Source: Ramlibacter cellulosilyticus
Lineage (GTDB): Bacteria; Pseudomonadota; Gammaproteobacteria; Burkholderiales; Burkholderiaceae_C
Reading direction: 5' to 3'
Length of the DNA stretch: 64,000 bases
Assembly: GCF_014297465.1 (NCBI RefSeq)
Contig: NZ_JACORT010000012.1
Location: 124,001-188,000, forward strand
How positions within the stretch are numbered: position 1 is the first letter of the stretch; each line of letters begins with the position of its first letter. The position numbers were made by a program, and so were the translations under genes. The notes under the pieces are model-generated. The model worked only from the letters and a program-made list of their open reading frames with translations, was not told the origin of the DNA and made no database searches. Below, piece by piece: positions 45,804-54,735 of this stretch.

Positions 45804-47213
45804 ATGACCCGATTCCGGCCGCTGCTCGCGGCCTCCCTCCTGCTGTGCCCCGCCTGGGCTGGCGCCGCCGCCATCGATGCGACCCAGCTCTCGCCGCTGT
45901 GGGGCGTGCCCTTCGCCGGCATCCTGCTGTCGATCGCGCTGTGCCCGCTGCTCACGCCCTGGTTCTGGCACCACCACTACGGCAAGGTGGCCCTGGCCTG
46001 GGCGCTTGCCTTCATGCTGCCGTTCGCCGCGCTGTTCGGGGTGCAGGCCGCAGGCGGCGCGCTCGTGCACGTGATGCTCGAGGAGTACATCCCCTTCGTC
46101 ATCCTGATCACCGCGCTGTTCACCGTGGCCGGCGGCATCTACATCCGGGGCAACCTGCGCGGCAGCCCCGCGCTGAACACGGCGATCCTCGCCATCGGCG
46201 CCTTCCTCGCGAGCTTCATGGGCACCACGGGCGCGTCGATGCTGCTGATCCGCCCGCTGATCCGCGCCAACGACGACCGCACGCACCGGGCGCACACGGT
46301 CGTCTTCTTCATCTTCATCGTTTCCAACGCCGGCGGCTCCCTCACGCCGCTCGGGGACCCGCCGCTCTTCCTCGGCTTCCTGCAGGGCGTGGATTTCTTC
46401 TGGACGATCAGCCACATCTTCCCGGAAACGCTGTTCCTCGTCGGCGCGCTGCTGCTCCTCTTCTACGCGCTCGACTGGTTCTACTACCACAAGCGCGAGG
46501 AGATCCGGCCCGTCGACCCGACGCCGGACACGCGCGGCATCGGCTTCGACGGCGCGCGCAACTTCTGGCTGCTGGCCGCGATCGTGGGGCTGGTGCTCCT
46601 GAGCGGCTTCTGGAAGTCGGACGTGGTGTTCCACCTCGCGGGCGCCGAGGTCGGCCTGCCCGGCCTGGTGCGCGACATCGGCCTCATCGTGGTCACCATC
46701 GCGTCCGTGCGCATCACGCCGGCTTCCGTGCACGAGGACAACCAGTTCTCCTGGGGCCCGATCCAGGAGGTGGCCAAGCTCTTCGCGGGCATCTTCGTCA
46801 CGATCGTGCCGGTGATCGCGATGCTGCGCGCCGGCCCCGAGGGTCCCTTCGCGCCCATCATCGCCGCGGTCACGCGCGCGGACGGCACGCCCGACCCGGC
46901 CATGTACTTCTGGGCGAGCGGCATCCTCAGCTCCTTCCTGGACAACGCGCCGACCTACCTGGTCTTCTTCAACACCGCGGGCGGCGACCCGCAGCGCCTC
47001 ATGACCGAGCTCGCGCCGGTGCTGGCGGCCATCTCCGCCGGTTCCGTGTTCATGGGCGCCAACAGCTACATCGGCAACGCGCCCAACCTGATGGTCAAGG
47101 CCATCGCGGAGGAGCGCGGTGTCAAAATGCCCAGCTTCTTCGGCTACATGGCCTGGTCGGTGGGCATCCTGATCCCCCTGTTCCTCGTCATGACCTTCAT
47201 CTGGTTCCGCTGA
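45804..47213 (+). CDS. nhaD: NhaD-type sodium:proton antiporter
   Basis: A 469-residue inner-membrane antiporter of the ion transporter (citMHS/NhaD) superfamily with about 12 membrane spans and a cleavable-looking N-terminus (AWAGAAA). Family motifs include FLASFMGTTGASMLLIRPLI, FIVSNAGGSLTPLGDPPLFL and, in the second half, GILSSFLDNAPTYLVFFNTA and SVFMGANSYIGNAPNLMVKA. It exchanges Na+ or Li+ for protons at alkaline pH. A GAGGAG site precedes the ATG. It lies 7 bases before the hydroxyacid dehydrogenase gene. Confidence 0.9.
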   Translation: MTRFRPLLAASLLLCPAWAGAAAIDATQLSPLWGVPFAGILLSIALCPLLTPWFWHHHYGKVALAWALAFMLPFAALFGVQAAGGALVHVMLEEYIPFVILITALFTVAGGIYIRGNLRGSPALNTAILAIGAFLASFMGTTGASMLLIRPLIRANDDRTHRAHTVVFFIFIVSNAGGSLTPLGDPPLFLGFLQGVDFFWTISHIFPETLFLVGALLLLFYALDWFYYHKREEIRPVDPTPDTRGIGFDGARNFWLLAAIVGLVLLSGFWKSDVVFHLAGAEVGLPGLVRDIGLIVVTIASVRITPASVHEDNQFSWGPIQEVAKLFAGIFVTIVPVIAMLRAGPEGPFAPIIAAVTRADGTPDPAMYFWASGILSSFLDNAPTYLVFFNTAGGDPQRLMTELAPVLAAISAGSVFMGANSYIGNAPNLMVKAIAEERGVKMPSFFGYMAWSVGILIPLFLVMTFIWFR

Positions 47214-47220
47214 AACCGCC

Positions 47221-48204
47221 ATGACCCAACCCAAGATCCTCGTCGCCCGCGCCATCTTCCCGGAGACCCTTGCCTTCCTCGAAAAGCATTTCGAGGTGGA
47301 ACACAACCAGGACGACGCGACCTGGGACAAGCAGGAACTCACCCGTCGCCTGCAGGGCAAGGTGGGCGCCTTCACGACGGGCACCGAGCGCATCGACGCC
47401 GAGGTGCTCGCCGCCTGCCCGGAGCTCAAGGTCTGCGCCAACATGGCCGTGGGCTTCAACAACTTCGATCTCGCCGCGATGACGAAAGCCGGCGTGCTGG
47501 GCACCAATACGCCCGACGTGCTGACCGAGACCACCGCCGACTTCGGGTTCGCGCTGCTGATGGCGACGGCGCGGCGCATGGCGGAGAGCGAGCATTACCT
47601 GCGCGCCGGCCAGTGGACCAAGTGGCGCTACGACATGTTTGCCGGCGCCGAGGTGCACGGCAGCACGCTGGGCATCCTGGGCATGGGACGCATCGGCCAG
47701 GGCATCGCGAAGCGCGGCGCCCACGGCTTCGGCATGAACGTCATCTACCACAACCGTTCGCGCCTGTCGCCCGAGCTGGAGGCCGCGTGCAAGGCCCGCT
47801 ACGTGGGCAAGGAAGAACTGCTGAAGACGGCGGACCACCTCGTGCTGGTGCTCCCGTACTCGGCGGAGTCGCACCACGCGATCGGCGCCGCGGAACTCGC
47901 GCAGATGAAGCCCACCGCCACGCTCGTCAACATCGCGCGCGGGGGCATCGTCGACGACGCGGCGCTCGCCCGCGCCCTGAAGGACCATCGCATCGCTGCC
48001 GCGGGCCTCGACGTCTTCGAAGGCGAGCCGAAGGTCCACCCCGACCTGCTCACCGTGCCCAACGTCGTCCTCACGCCGCACATCGCGAGCGCGACCATCC
48101 AGACCCGCCGGGCGATGGCGCAGCTCGCCGCCGACAACCTCGTCGGCTTCCTCGTGAACGGCAAGCCGCTCACCCCCTTGAACCCCGAGGTCCTGAAAAA
48201 GTAG
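47221..48204 (+). CDS. D-2-hydroxyacid dehydrogenase (glyoxylate/hydroxypyruvate reductase-like)
   Basis: A 327-residue NAD(P)H-dependent reductase of the D-isomer 2-hydroxyacid family, close to GhrB/gluconate 2-dehydrogenase. The cofactor motif is LGILGMGRIGQGIAKRG. The catalytic set is R near 240 (IARGGIVDD), E near 269 (GLDVFEGEP) and H near 288 (LTPHIASAT). It reduces glyoxylate or hydroxypyruvate, which fits with the gcl region at the left of the window. Its TAG stop shares a base with the GTG start of rmuC. Confidence 0.92.
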   Translation: MTQPKILVARAIFPETLAFLEKHFEVEHNQDDATWDKQELTRRLQGKVGAFTTGTERIDAEVLAACPELKVCANMAVGFNNFDLAAMTKAGVLGTNTPDVLTETTADFGFALLMATARRMAESEHYLRAGQWTKWRYDMFAGAEVHGSTLGILGMGRIGQGIAKRGAHGFGMNVIYHNRSRLSPELEAACKARYVGKEELLKTADHLVLVLPYSAESHHAIGAAELAQMKPTATLVNIARGGIVDDAALARALKDHRIAAAGLDVFEGEPKVHPDLLTVPNVVLTPHIASATIQTRRAMAQLAADNLVGFLVNGKPLTPLNPEVLKK

Positions 48205-49529
48205 TGGAAATCTGGATCGTGATGGCGCTGGCCCTGGCCAGCGTCGTGTTGCTGGTGGCCTTGCTCCTGCGCAAGCCGCCGGTGCCGGACACGGGCCGCG
48301 CCGAGCTGATGGCGGCCAGCGAGCGGCTGGAGCGCGAACTGCGCCGCGAGATCAGCGAATCCTCGCGCGGACTGCGCGGCGAGCTCACGCAGACGCTCGC
48401 CTCCTTCCAGCAGATGCTGCTGCAGCAGGGCCAGGAAGCCACGCGCACGCAGAACGCGCAGATCGATGCGTTCGCCCAGCAGCTCGCGCTGACGCAGAAG
48501 ACCATCGCCGACTCGCTGCGCGACCTGAGCGAATCGAACGCGCGTCGCATCGCGGAAGTGCGGCAGACGCTGGAGACCCAGCTCCACGCGATGCAGCAGA
48601 CCAACGCGGCCAAGCTGGAGGAGATGCGCCGCACCGTCGACGAGAAGCTGCAGTCCACGCTGGAAGCGCGCCTGGGCGAAAGCTTCAAGCAGGTGGCCGA
48701 GCGGCTGGAGCAGGTGCACCACGGCCTCGGCCAGATGCAGACGCTCGCGCAGGGCGTGGGCGACCTCCAGCGCGTGCTGACGAACGTGAAGACGCGCGGC
48801 ATGTTCGGGGAGGTGCAGCTCGAAGCGCTGCTGGAACAGGTGCTCACCCCCGAGCAGTACGGCAAGCAGGTGGAGACCAGGCCGCGCAGCAACCAGCGCG
48901 TGGATTTCGCCATCCGCTTCCCGGGCCGCAGCGCCGACGGCCAGCCCGTGTGGCTGCCCATCGACGCGAAGTTCCCGCGCGAGGACTACGAGCGGCTGCT
49001 CGATGCACACGACCGCGCCGACCACGCCGGCATCGACAGCGCCGGGCGCGCGCTCGAAGTGCGCATCCGCGAGGAAGCCAAGTCCATCTGCGAGTCCTAC
49101 CTCGCACCGCCGCACACGACGGACTTCGCGATCCTGTTCCTGCCCATCGAGAGCCTCTACGCCGAGGTGCTGCGGCGGCCGGGACTGATGGACAGGATCC
49201 AGCGCGACTACCGCGTCACGCTGGCCGGCCCGACCACGCTGCTGGCGATGCTCAACAGCCTGCACATGGGCTTTCGCACGCTGGCCCTGGAACAGCAGGC
49301 CTCCGAGGTGTGGAAGGTGCTGGGCGCCGTGAAGACCGAGTTCGACAAGTACGGCGAATGGGTGGCGCGCATCAAGGAGCAGGTGCAGAAGGCCGCCGAC
49401 ACGGTCGACAAGGCCGACACGCGCACGAAGATGATGCGGCGGGCGCTCAAGAACGTGGAAGCGCTGCCCGAGAACCAGTCCCAGGCCTTGCTGCCGCTGG
49501 CCGACAACGGTGACGACGACGAGTCCTGA
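48204..49529 (+). CDS. rmuC: DNA recombination protein RmuC
   Basis: A 441-residue protein. A membrane anchor covers residues 1-22. A long coiled coil (about 30-180) follows, then the RmuC domain with a PD-(D/E)XK-like core: RVDFAIRFPG and VWLPIDAKFPREDYERL. RmuC limits inversions at short inverted repeats and is thought to act as a membrane-bound nuclease; the exact activity is still uncertain. The GTG at 48204 overlaps the upstream stop by one base (TAGTG); ATG at 48222 is possible but would trim the anchor. The 3' end overlaps the MFS gene by 20 bases. Confidence 0.93.
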   Translation: MEIWIVMALALASVVLLVALLLRKPPVPDTGRAELMAASERLERELRREISESSRGLRGELTQTLASFQQMLLQQGQEATRTQNAQIDAFAQQLALTQKTIADSLRDLSESNARRIAEVRQTLETQLHAMQQTNAAKLEEMRRTVDEKLQSTLEARLGESFKQVAERLEQVHHGLGQMQTLAQGVGDLQRVLTNVKTRGMFGEVQLEALLEQVLTPEQYGKQVETRPRSNQRVDFAIRFPGRSADGQPVWLPIDAKFPREDYERLLDAHDRADHAGIDSAGRALEVRIREEAKSICESYLAPPHTTDFAILFLPIESLYAEVLRRPGLMDRIQRDYRVTLAGPTTLLAMLNSLHMGFRTLALEQQASEVWKVLGAVKTEFDKYGEWVARIKEQVQKAADTVDKADTRTKMMRRALKNVEALPENQSQALLPLADNGDDDES

Positions 49530-50700
49530 ACCCCACGCGCGCCGGCGCGAGCTGTTCCGGCTGATCCTCGGCCACATCTTCCTGCACGCCACGATGGCGG
49601 GCATGCGCATGGCCGCGCCGCTGATGGCGCTGCGGGCCGGCTACAGCGAGCTGGCCGTGGGCGTGCTGCTGTCGCTCTATGCGCTGATGCAGGTGTTCCT
49701 GTCCCTGCCGGCCGGCCGCTACGCGGACCGCCACGGGCTGAAGCGGCCGTTCGCGATCAGCGTGGGCGCGGCCTGCCTCGGGGGTGCGCTCGCGTTCGCC
49801 TGGCCCGTGTTCCCGGTGCTGTGCGTCGCGGCGCTGCTCACCGGCGGCGCGACCGGCGGTGCGGTCATCGCACTGCAGCGGCACGTGGGGCGCGCGGCGC
49901 ACACGCCCGAGGAGATCAAGCGGGCGTTCTCCTGGCTCGCGATCGGCCCGGCGTTCTCCAACTTCGTGGGACCCTTCGCCGCGGGGCTGGTGATCGACCA
50001 TGCGGGCTTCCGCGCCGCCTTCCTCATGCTGGCGCTGATGCCGCTGGCGACCTGGTACTTCGTACGGCAGGCGCACGAGCTGGCGCCGGTCGTCCAGCCG
50101 CACGGCGCCCACAGGGGCAAGGCGTGGGACCTCTGGCGCGACCCGTCGTTCCGCCGGCTGATCCTGGTCAACTGGTTCCTGTCCTCGGCCTGGGACGTGC
50201 ACACCTTCGTGGTCCCGGTGCTCGGGCACGAGCGCGGCCTCTCCGCGTCGGTGATCGGCACCATCCTCGGCCTGTTCGCCTTCTCGGCGGCGGCGATCCG
50301 CGTCTTCCTGCCGATGCTGGCGGCCCGCGTGCACGAATGGGTCCTGATCGTGACCGCGATGGCGGCCACGACCGTGATCTATGCGGTGTACCCGTTCATG
50401 CACGTGGCCCTCACCATGGGGCTGTGCTCGGTGCTGCTCGGGTTCGCGCTGGGCATGGTGCAGCCCATGGTCATGAGCATGTTGCACCAGATCACGCCCG
50501 AGCACCGCCACGGCGAGGCCGTCGGCATGCGCATGCTGGTCATCAATGCCTCCAGCGTGGCCATGCCGATGCTGTTCGGCACGGCCGGCGCGGTGGTGGG
50601 CATCAGCGCCGTCTTCTGGACGGTCGCCGCCACGGTCGGCGGAGGCATCCGCGTCGCGTGGCGGCTGAAGGACATCAAAGCCGGTAGAAGTTCCGGATGA
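49510..50700 (+). CDS. MFS-family transporter
   Basis: A 396-residue inner-membrane transporter with about 11-12 membrane spans in two halves. The loop 2-3 motif appears as GRYADRHGLKRPF (70-82). It belongs to the sugar/drug major facilitator superfamily; the substrate is unknown. It starts at GTG 49510 inside rmuC, and its 3' end overlaps the convergent LOG-family gene by 26 bases. Confidence 0.9.
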   Translation: MTTTSPEPHARRRELFRLILGHIFLHATMAGMRMAAPLMALRAGYSELAVGVLLSLYALMQVFLSLPAGRYADRHGLKRPFAISVGAACLGGALAFAWPVFPVLCVAALLTGGATGGAVIALQRHVGRAAHTPEEIKRAFSWLAIGPAFSNFVGPFAAGLVIDHAGFRAAFLMLALMPLATWYFVRQAHELAPVVQPHGAHRGKAWDLWRDPSFRRLILVNWFLSSAWDVHTFVVPVLGHERGLSASVIGTILGLFAFSAAAIRVFLPMLAARVHEWVLIVTAMAATTVIYAVYPFMHVALTMGLCSVLLGFALGMVQPMVMSMLHQITPEHRHGEAVGMRMLVINASSVAMPMLFGTAGAVVGISAVFWTVAATVGGGIRVAWRLKDIKAGRSSG

Positions 50701-51577
50701 TGTCCCAGGCGGCCTGGGGATCGTCCGCGAACTGGAACAGGTCCAGGTCCGCGGGCGAGATCACGCCTTCGTCGACCAGCATCTCGAAGTTGATCAGGCG
50801 CTTCCAGTAGTCCGAGCCGAACAGCACGATCGGCACGGCGCGCGCCTTCTTCGTCTGCACGAGCGTGATCACCTCGAACAGCTCGTCGAGCGTGCCGAAG
50901 CCGCCGGGGAAGGCGACGAGGGCCTTCGCGCGCATCATGAAATGCATCTTGCGCAGCGCGAAGTAGTGGAACTTGAAGGACAGCGCGGGCGTGACGTACG
51001 GGTTGGCCGCTTCCTCCATCGGCAGGGCGATCGACAGGCCGACGCTGACGCCGTCCGCCTCGTGCGCGCCGCGGTTGGCCGCCTCCATGATGCCGGGGCC
51101 GCCGCCGGTGCAGACGAACAGCATGTCGCGCGGCTCCTTGCCGGCGCTGTACTCCGCCACCAGCCGGCCGAAGGCGCGGGCCTTCTCGTAGTAGTGCGCG
51201 TTGCGGGCGAGCGCCTTGGCACGGCGCGCGTCCACCGGCGCCGGGCCGGTCTCGCCCCCGGCGTCGGGCGCGACCGGCTGGACCGCGGTTTCGGCCTTCT
51301 TCACCAGCGCCTCGGCGCTCGCCTGGTCGCGGAAGCGCGCGCTGCCGAACACGACGATGGTGTTCTCGATGCCGTGCGCCTGCTGTTCCAGGTCGGGCTT
51401 GAGCAGCTCCAGCTGGATGCGGATGCCGCGCGTCTCGCGGCGCAGCAGGAACTCGGGGTCGGCGAAGGCGAGGCGGTTGGCCTCCGGGTCCAGGGGCAGG
51501 CCGGCGTCGGCGTGGGCCTGCAGGGTCGCCCAGGCATCGGCCAGCCGCCGGTCGTGAATGTTGCGGGTCGAAGACAT
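50675..51577 (-). CDS. LOG-family (TIGR00730) Rossmann-fold protein
   Basis: A 300-residue protein of the lysine decarboxylase-like LOG family, which includes cytokinin riboside 5'-monophosphate phosphoribohydrolases and bacterial nucleotide 5'-monophosphate nucleosidases. The signature PGGFGTLDE (224-232) and TGGGPGIMEAANRGA (157-171) are both present. It probably removes ribose 5-phosphate from nucleoside monophosphates. It is longer than the short plant-type forms. ATG at 51577 is preferred over GTG at 51583. Convergent with the MFS gene. Confidence 0.92.
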   Translation of the reverse strand: MSSTRNIHDRRLADAWATLQAHADAGLPLDPEANRLAFADPEFLLRRETRGIRIQLELLKPDLEQQAHGIENTIVVFGSARFRDQASAEALVKKAETAVQPVAPDAGGETGPAPVDARRAKALARNAHYYEKARAFGRLVAEYSAGKEPRDMLFVCTGGGPGIMEAANRGAHEADGVSVGLSIALPMEEAANPYVTPALSFKFHYFALRKMHFMMRAKALVAFPGGFGTLDELFEVITLVQTKKARAVPIVLFGSDYWKRLINFEMLVDEGVISPADLDLFQFADDPQAAWDIIRNFYRL

Positions 51578-51668
51578 ATGCACCGATTGTGGCCGGAATC
51601 CCGCCTGCGCCGGGTTCCCGGCGGGCGTGGCCAGCCGCTATCCTGTCGGGCAAAGAAGAGAGGATGCG

Positions 51669-52355
51669 TTGGAGAACCCGGTCTACCACGTGCTGCACGA
51701 AGGCCGCAGGCTCGGCCCGTTCGACCGCCGCACCATCGTCGGCATGAAGGTGAAGAAGACGCTGAGCAGCAAGGACGTGCTGCTCGGCGACGACGGCACG
51801 CACCTCACCGTCGGCGAACTCGTGCGCCAGGGCCAGCCGGACACCGGCTTCGAGGCGAGCAGCCTCGCCGCGCCGCTGGCCGGCAGCAGCAGCTATTCCG
51901 TCGTGCAGGGCATCCACGCCGCGCAGCTGCTGGAGGTGGAGGGCAAGGGCCACGACATTCCGGCGTTCAAGGGCGAGGTCGAGGTTCGCGTGCAGACCAA
52001 GGTGCTGCGCATTTCCGGCCGCTTCCGCGAAGGCTTGTCCTGGAAGGAGGACCGCGTGAAGTTCCCGCTGCAGGACATCGCGCATGCCCGCCTGCGCGGC
52101 ACGGTCGTGGACCTGTGGGTGCGCACCACCGCGGCCAAGCGCATGCAGCGCGTGAGCCTCGACCTGCTCAAGCCCGCCGCCGCCGGCGAACTCGCCGAGA
52201 GCCTGCCGTACACCGCGCCGTATCCGGGGAGCGAGCCGCTGGCGGGTCGCTCCCCTGGCGCCGTGAGCACCTTGCAGCCCCTGATGTGGGCCGCGGTGGT
52301 CGGCGCGGTCGTCACGATGGCGGGCTTCCTGGTCTGGGCGCTCACGCGCCACTGA
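51669..52355 (+). CDS. Hypothetical tail-anchored protein with GYF-like N-terminus
   Basis: A 228-residue protein of unknown function. Residues 3-45 (YHVLHEGRRLGPFDRRTIVG at 6-25) resemble the GYF_2-type small domain found in bacterial membrane proteins. A middle beta-rich domain (about 75-165) follows, then a single C-terminal membrane segment (LMWAAVVGAVVTMAGFLVWAL), which would anchor it with the bulk in the cytosol. TTG at 51669 is the best start: GAGAGG lies just upstream and no ATG or GTG is in frame near it. Translation from 51558 would add a Cys-rich segment that looks non-coding. Confidence 0.75.
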   Translation: MENPVYHVLHEGRRLGPFDRRTIVGMKVKKTLSSKDVLLGDDGTHLTVGELVRQGQPDTGFEASSLAAPLAGSSSYSVVQGIHAAQLLEVEGKGHDIPAFKGEVEVRVQTKVLRISGRFREGLSWKEDRVKFPLQDIAHARLRGTVVDLWVRTTAAKRMQRVSLDLLKPAAAGELAESLPYTAPYPGSEPLAGRSPGAVSTLQPLMWAAVVGAVVTMAGFLVWALTRH

Positions 52356-52357
52356 GC

Positions 52358-53236
52358 TCAGAACGCCAGGGCCAGGCCCACGGGCACCGACAGCACGGCC
52401 AGCGCGTTCCCCAGCAGGATCATCGCGGCGACGCGCTCGGGCTCCTGCCCGTAGCGTTCGGCGAGCAGGTACTGCATGACGGCCGGAGGCAGCGCGGCGA
52501 ACAGGATCAGTTGGGCGCGCGCCGTGCCTTCCAGGCCCAGCGCCCAGGCGAGCGGCACGGCGACCCCCAGTCCCACCAGCGGCCGCGCGAACGCCCCGAG
52601 CAGCCCGCGCGGCACGTCGCGCCGGCGCAGCTGCGTGAGGCGCACGCCGAGCGCGAACAGCATGAGCGGCACCATCGCTTCGCCCAGCAGCTTCAGGCCG
52701 GAGAAGAGCATGTCCGGGGGCCGCACGCCCGTGGCGGCGCTCGCGAAGCCCAGCGCGCTGGCGATCATCAGCGGGCTGAGCAGCAGCTCGCGCGTGCTCG
52801 CGCCCGCGCTGGTGATGCGCGAGCCGACCGAGAAGTGGATCAGGTTGCTGATGGAAAACAGCGCCACCGCGGCGCCCAGGCCCTGCGGCCCGAAGGCGAA
52901 GAGCGCGAGCGGCAGCCCCATGTTGCCGCAGTTCGTGAACATCACGACCGGCACCAGGGTGCGCGGGGAAGTGTGGGCCGCGCGCGCCACGCCCCACGCG
53001 ACGAGGCCCGTGAGCAGGATCAGCAGCGCGCCCGCGCCCAGCAGCGGCAGGTTCTCCTGCAGCCGGAACTCCTTGCCGGCCAGCGCCGTGTAGACGATCA
53101 CGGGCGTCAGCACGTCCAGCACGATGCGGTTGAATGCGCCCATGTCCGGGTGCACGCGCCGTGCGTAGGCGTAGCCGATGGCGACGATCAGGAACACCGG
53201 CACGATCACTTCCGCGATGCGGGTGACCAGCTCCAT
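52358..53236 (-). CDS. AEC-family (auxin efflux carrier-like) transporter
   Basis: A 292-residue inner-membrane protein with ten membrane spans. The family pattern includes an N-terminal VFLIVAIGYAYARR, the central CGNMGLPLALFAFG and the C-terminal FAALPPAVMQYLLAERYG. Bacterial members export dicarboxylates or malonate-like acids; the substrate here is unknown. Its ATG overlaps the DUF3445 gene stop by one base, so the two form an operon. Confidence 0.92.
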   Translation of the reverse strand: MELVTRIAEVIVPVFLIVAIGYAYARRVHPDMGAFNRIVLDVLTPVIVYTALAGKEFRLQENLPLLGAGALLILLTGLVAWGVARAAHTSPRTLVPVVMFTNCGNMGLPLALFAFGPQGLGAAVALFSISNLIHFSVGSRITSAGASTRELLLSPLMIASALGFASAATGVRPPDMLFSGLKLLGEAMVPLMLFALGVRLTQLRRRDVPRGLLGAFARPLVGLGVAVPLAWALGLEGTARAQLILFAALPPAVMQYLLAERYGQEPERVAAMILLGNALAVLSVPVGLALAF

Positions 53237-54030
53237 CAGGCGCTCCGCAGGGCCAGCCAGGCCAGCAGCCGGTCGCGCGCCGGCGCCAGGCTCTTGTACG
53301 CGAGGACGGCGTCGCTCATGGACGCGAGCGAGGCCTGGAGGCGCAGCGCATCTTCGCGCGTGCGCACGGCGTCGGCCAGCGGCTGCAGCATCACGCGGAT
53401 CGTGAACACCGCCTGGCCCGGGACGCCCGGAATGGGGAAGAAGGTCTGGCGTTCGCTGCGCAGGAAGCATTGCGCGGCGAAGGACTGCGGATCCGCCGTG
53501 TCCGGCCAGGGCGTGCGAGCGTGGCGGCGCGGGTGCTGGTCGTAGCGGGCACCGGGCGTCACCGTCCAGACGAAGCGTTCGAAGCGCTCGCCGCCGGTCA
53601 CGAGCCGCACCAGCTGCGCCGCGGCCGCGAGGAGCGCCTGGTTGTCCGCCACGGGCGTGTGCACCGCGGGGAACGGCAGGCCCAGCTTGTCCTCCGGCGC
53701 CCAGTGCGAAGGGACGGACACGCACAGCCAGGGCAGGGTGGCGCCTTGCGCCTCCAGCACCGCAAAGTCTTCCTCGAACGCGAGCTCGATGGGTTCCGAA
53801 GCCGCGATGCCCTCGGCGCGGGCCTGCGCCAGGATGGCCGCGATCGCCGGCTGCGGGTCGAAGCCCGGAACCGCGAGGCGGCTGGCGCCGGCGTCCAGCA
53901 CGCGCTTCTTCTCCTGCCACAGCGGGCTGCCCGGGGCGAGCGGCGTCAGGTGGCGCGCGTCCGCGCCCAGGCGCTGCAGGCCGGGCTGCATCCGGAACGG
54001 GACGGCGATGCGGTCGAACGCGAAGGACAC
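53236..54030 (-). CDS. DUF3445 (heme-dependent oxidative N-demethylase-like) protein
   Basis: A 264-residue cytoplasmic protein of the DUF3445 family, part of which is described as heme-dependent oxidative N-demethylases. Recognisable parts are an N-terminal RMQPGLQRLG, LPWLCVSVPSHWAPEDKLG (near 113-131) with the expected histidine H122, and later FAAQCFLRSERQTFFPIP. The paired reductase components of N-demethylases are not adjacent, so activity is uncertain. The gene lies 51 bases after the efp stop, across the efp terminator, and overlaps the AEC transporter gene by one base. Confidence 0.85.
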   Translation of the reverse strand: MSFAFDRIAVPFRMQPGLQRLGADARHLTPLAPGSPLWQEKKRVLDAGASRLAVPGFDPQPAIAAILAQARAEGIAASEPIELAFEEDFAVLEAQGATLPWLCVSVPSHWAPEDKLGLPFPAVHTPVADNQALLAAAAQLVRLVTGGERFERFVWTVTPGARYDQHPRRHARTPWPDTADPQSFAAQCFLRSERQTFFPIPGVPGQAVFTIRVMLQPLADAVRTREDALRLQASLASMSDAVLAYKSLAPARDRLLAWLALRSA

Positions 54031-54035
54031 GGCGG

Positions 54036-54063
54036 AAAAGAAAAAGGCCCCTTGCGGAGCCTT
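54036..54063 (-). terminator. Rho-independent terminator of efp
   Basis: Minus strand: AAGGCTCC, loop GCAA, GGGGCCTT (54063-54044, one G-T pair), with T residues running on (TTTTTCTTTT, 54045-54036). It starts 18 bases after the efp stop. Confidence 0.88.
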
Positions 54064-54081
54064 CGTCGCGGGATGCGCAGC

Positions 54082-54636
54082 TTACACGCGGCGGCGGTAT
54101 TCGCCGGTGCGGGTGTCGATTTCCACCTTGTCGCCCTGCGCCACGAAGATCGGCACGCCGATCTCGAAGCCGGTGGCGATCTTGGCCGGCTTGAGCACCT
54201 TGCCCGAGGTGTCGCCCTTGACGGCCGGCTCGGTCCAGGTGATCTCGCGCTCGAGGCTGGTCGGGATTTCGACGGAGATGGCCTTGCCTTCGTAGAACAC
54301 CACTTCGGCCGGCATGCCGTCCTCGAGGTAGTTCAGGGCGTCGCCCATGTTGTCGGCTTCCACTTCGTACTGGTTGTACTCGGTGTCCATCCACACGTAC
54401 ATCGGGTCGGCGAAGTAGGAGTAGGTGCACTCCTTCTTCTCCAGCACGATCTGGTCCATCTTGTCGTCGGCCTTGAAGACGACTTCGGTGCCCTGGTTGT
54501 TCAGCAGGGACTTGAGCTTCATGCGCACGGTGGCGGCGTTGCGGCCGCCGCGGGAGTATTCGGTCTTCAGCACGACCCACGGCTGGCCGTTCTGCATGAT
54601 GACGTTGCCGGCGCGGATTTCCTGAGCGATTTTCAT
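54082..54636 (-). CDS. efp: Elongation factor P
   Basis: A 184-residue translation factor that relieves ribosome stalling at consecutive prolines. It has the KOW-like N-terminal domain (1-65) with the modified loop [10 protein letters not shown], the middle EFP domain (68-125) and the C-terminal OB domain ending GEYRRRV. The loop residue at the tip is arginine R32, not lysine, so it belongs to the class rhamnosylated by EarP. The earP gene lies 99 bases upstream on the same strand. A terminator follows directly. Confidence 0.98.
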   Translation of the reverse strand: MKIAQEIRAGNVIMQNGQPWVVLKTEYSRGGRNAATVRMKLKSLLNNQGTEVVFKADDKMDQIVLEKKECTYSYFADPMYVWMDTEYNQYEVEADNMGDALNYLEDGMPAEVVFYEGKAISVEIPTSLEREITWTEPAVKGDTSGKVLKPAKIATGFEIGVPIFVAQGDKVEIDTRTGEYRRRV

Positions 54637-54735
54637 GACGGTGTCTTCGGTGGAGAAGCCGCGGCGCGCGCAGGGTCTGCGGTGGGCGGCAGGTGTGTGC
54701 GTCTGCGGGCGCGGTCTGCCCTGTAACGCAAAGCT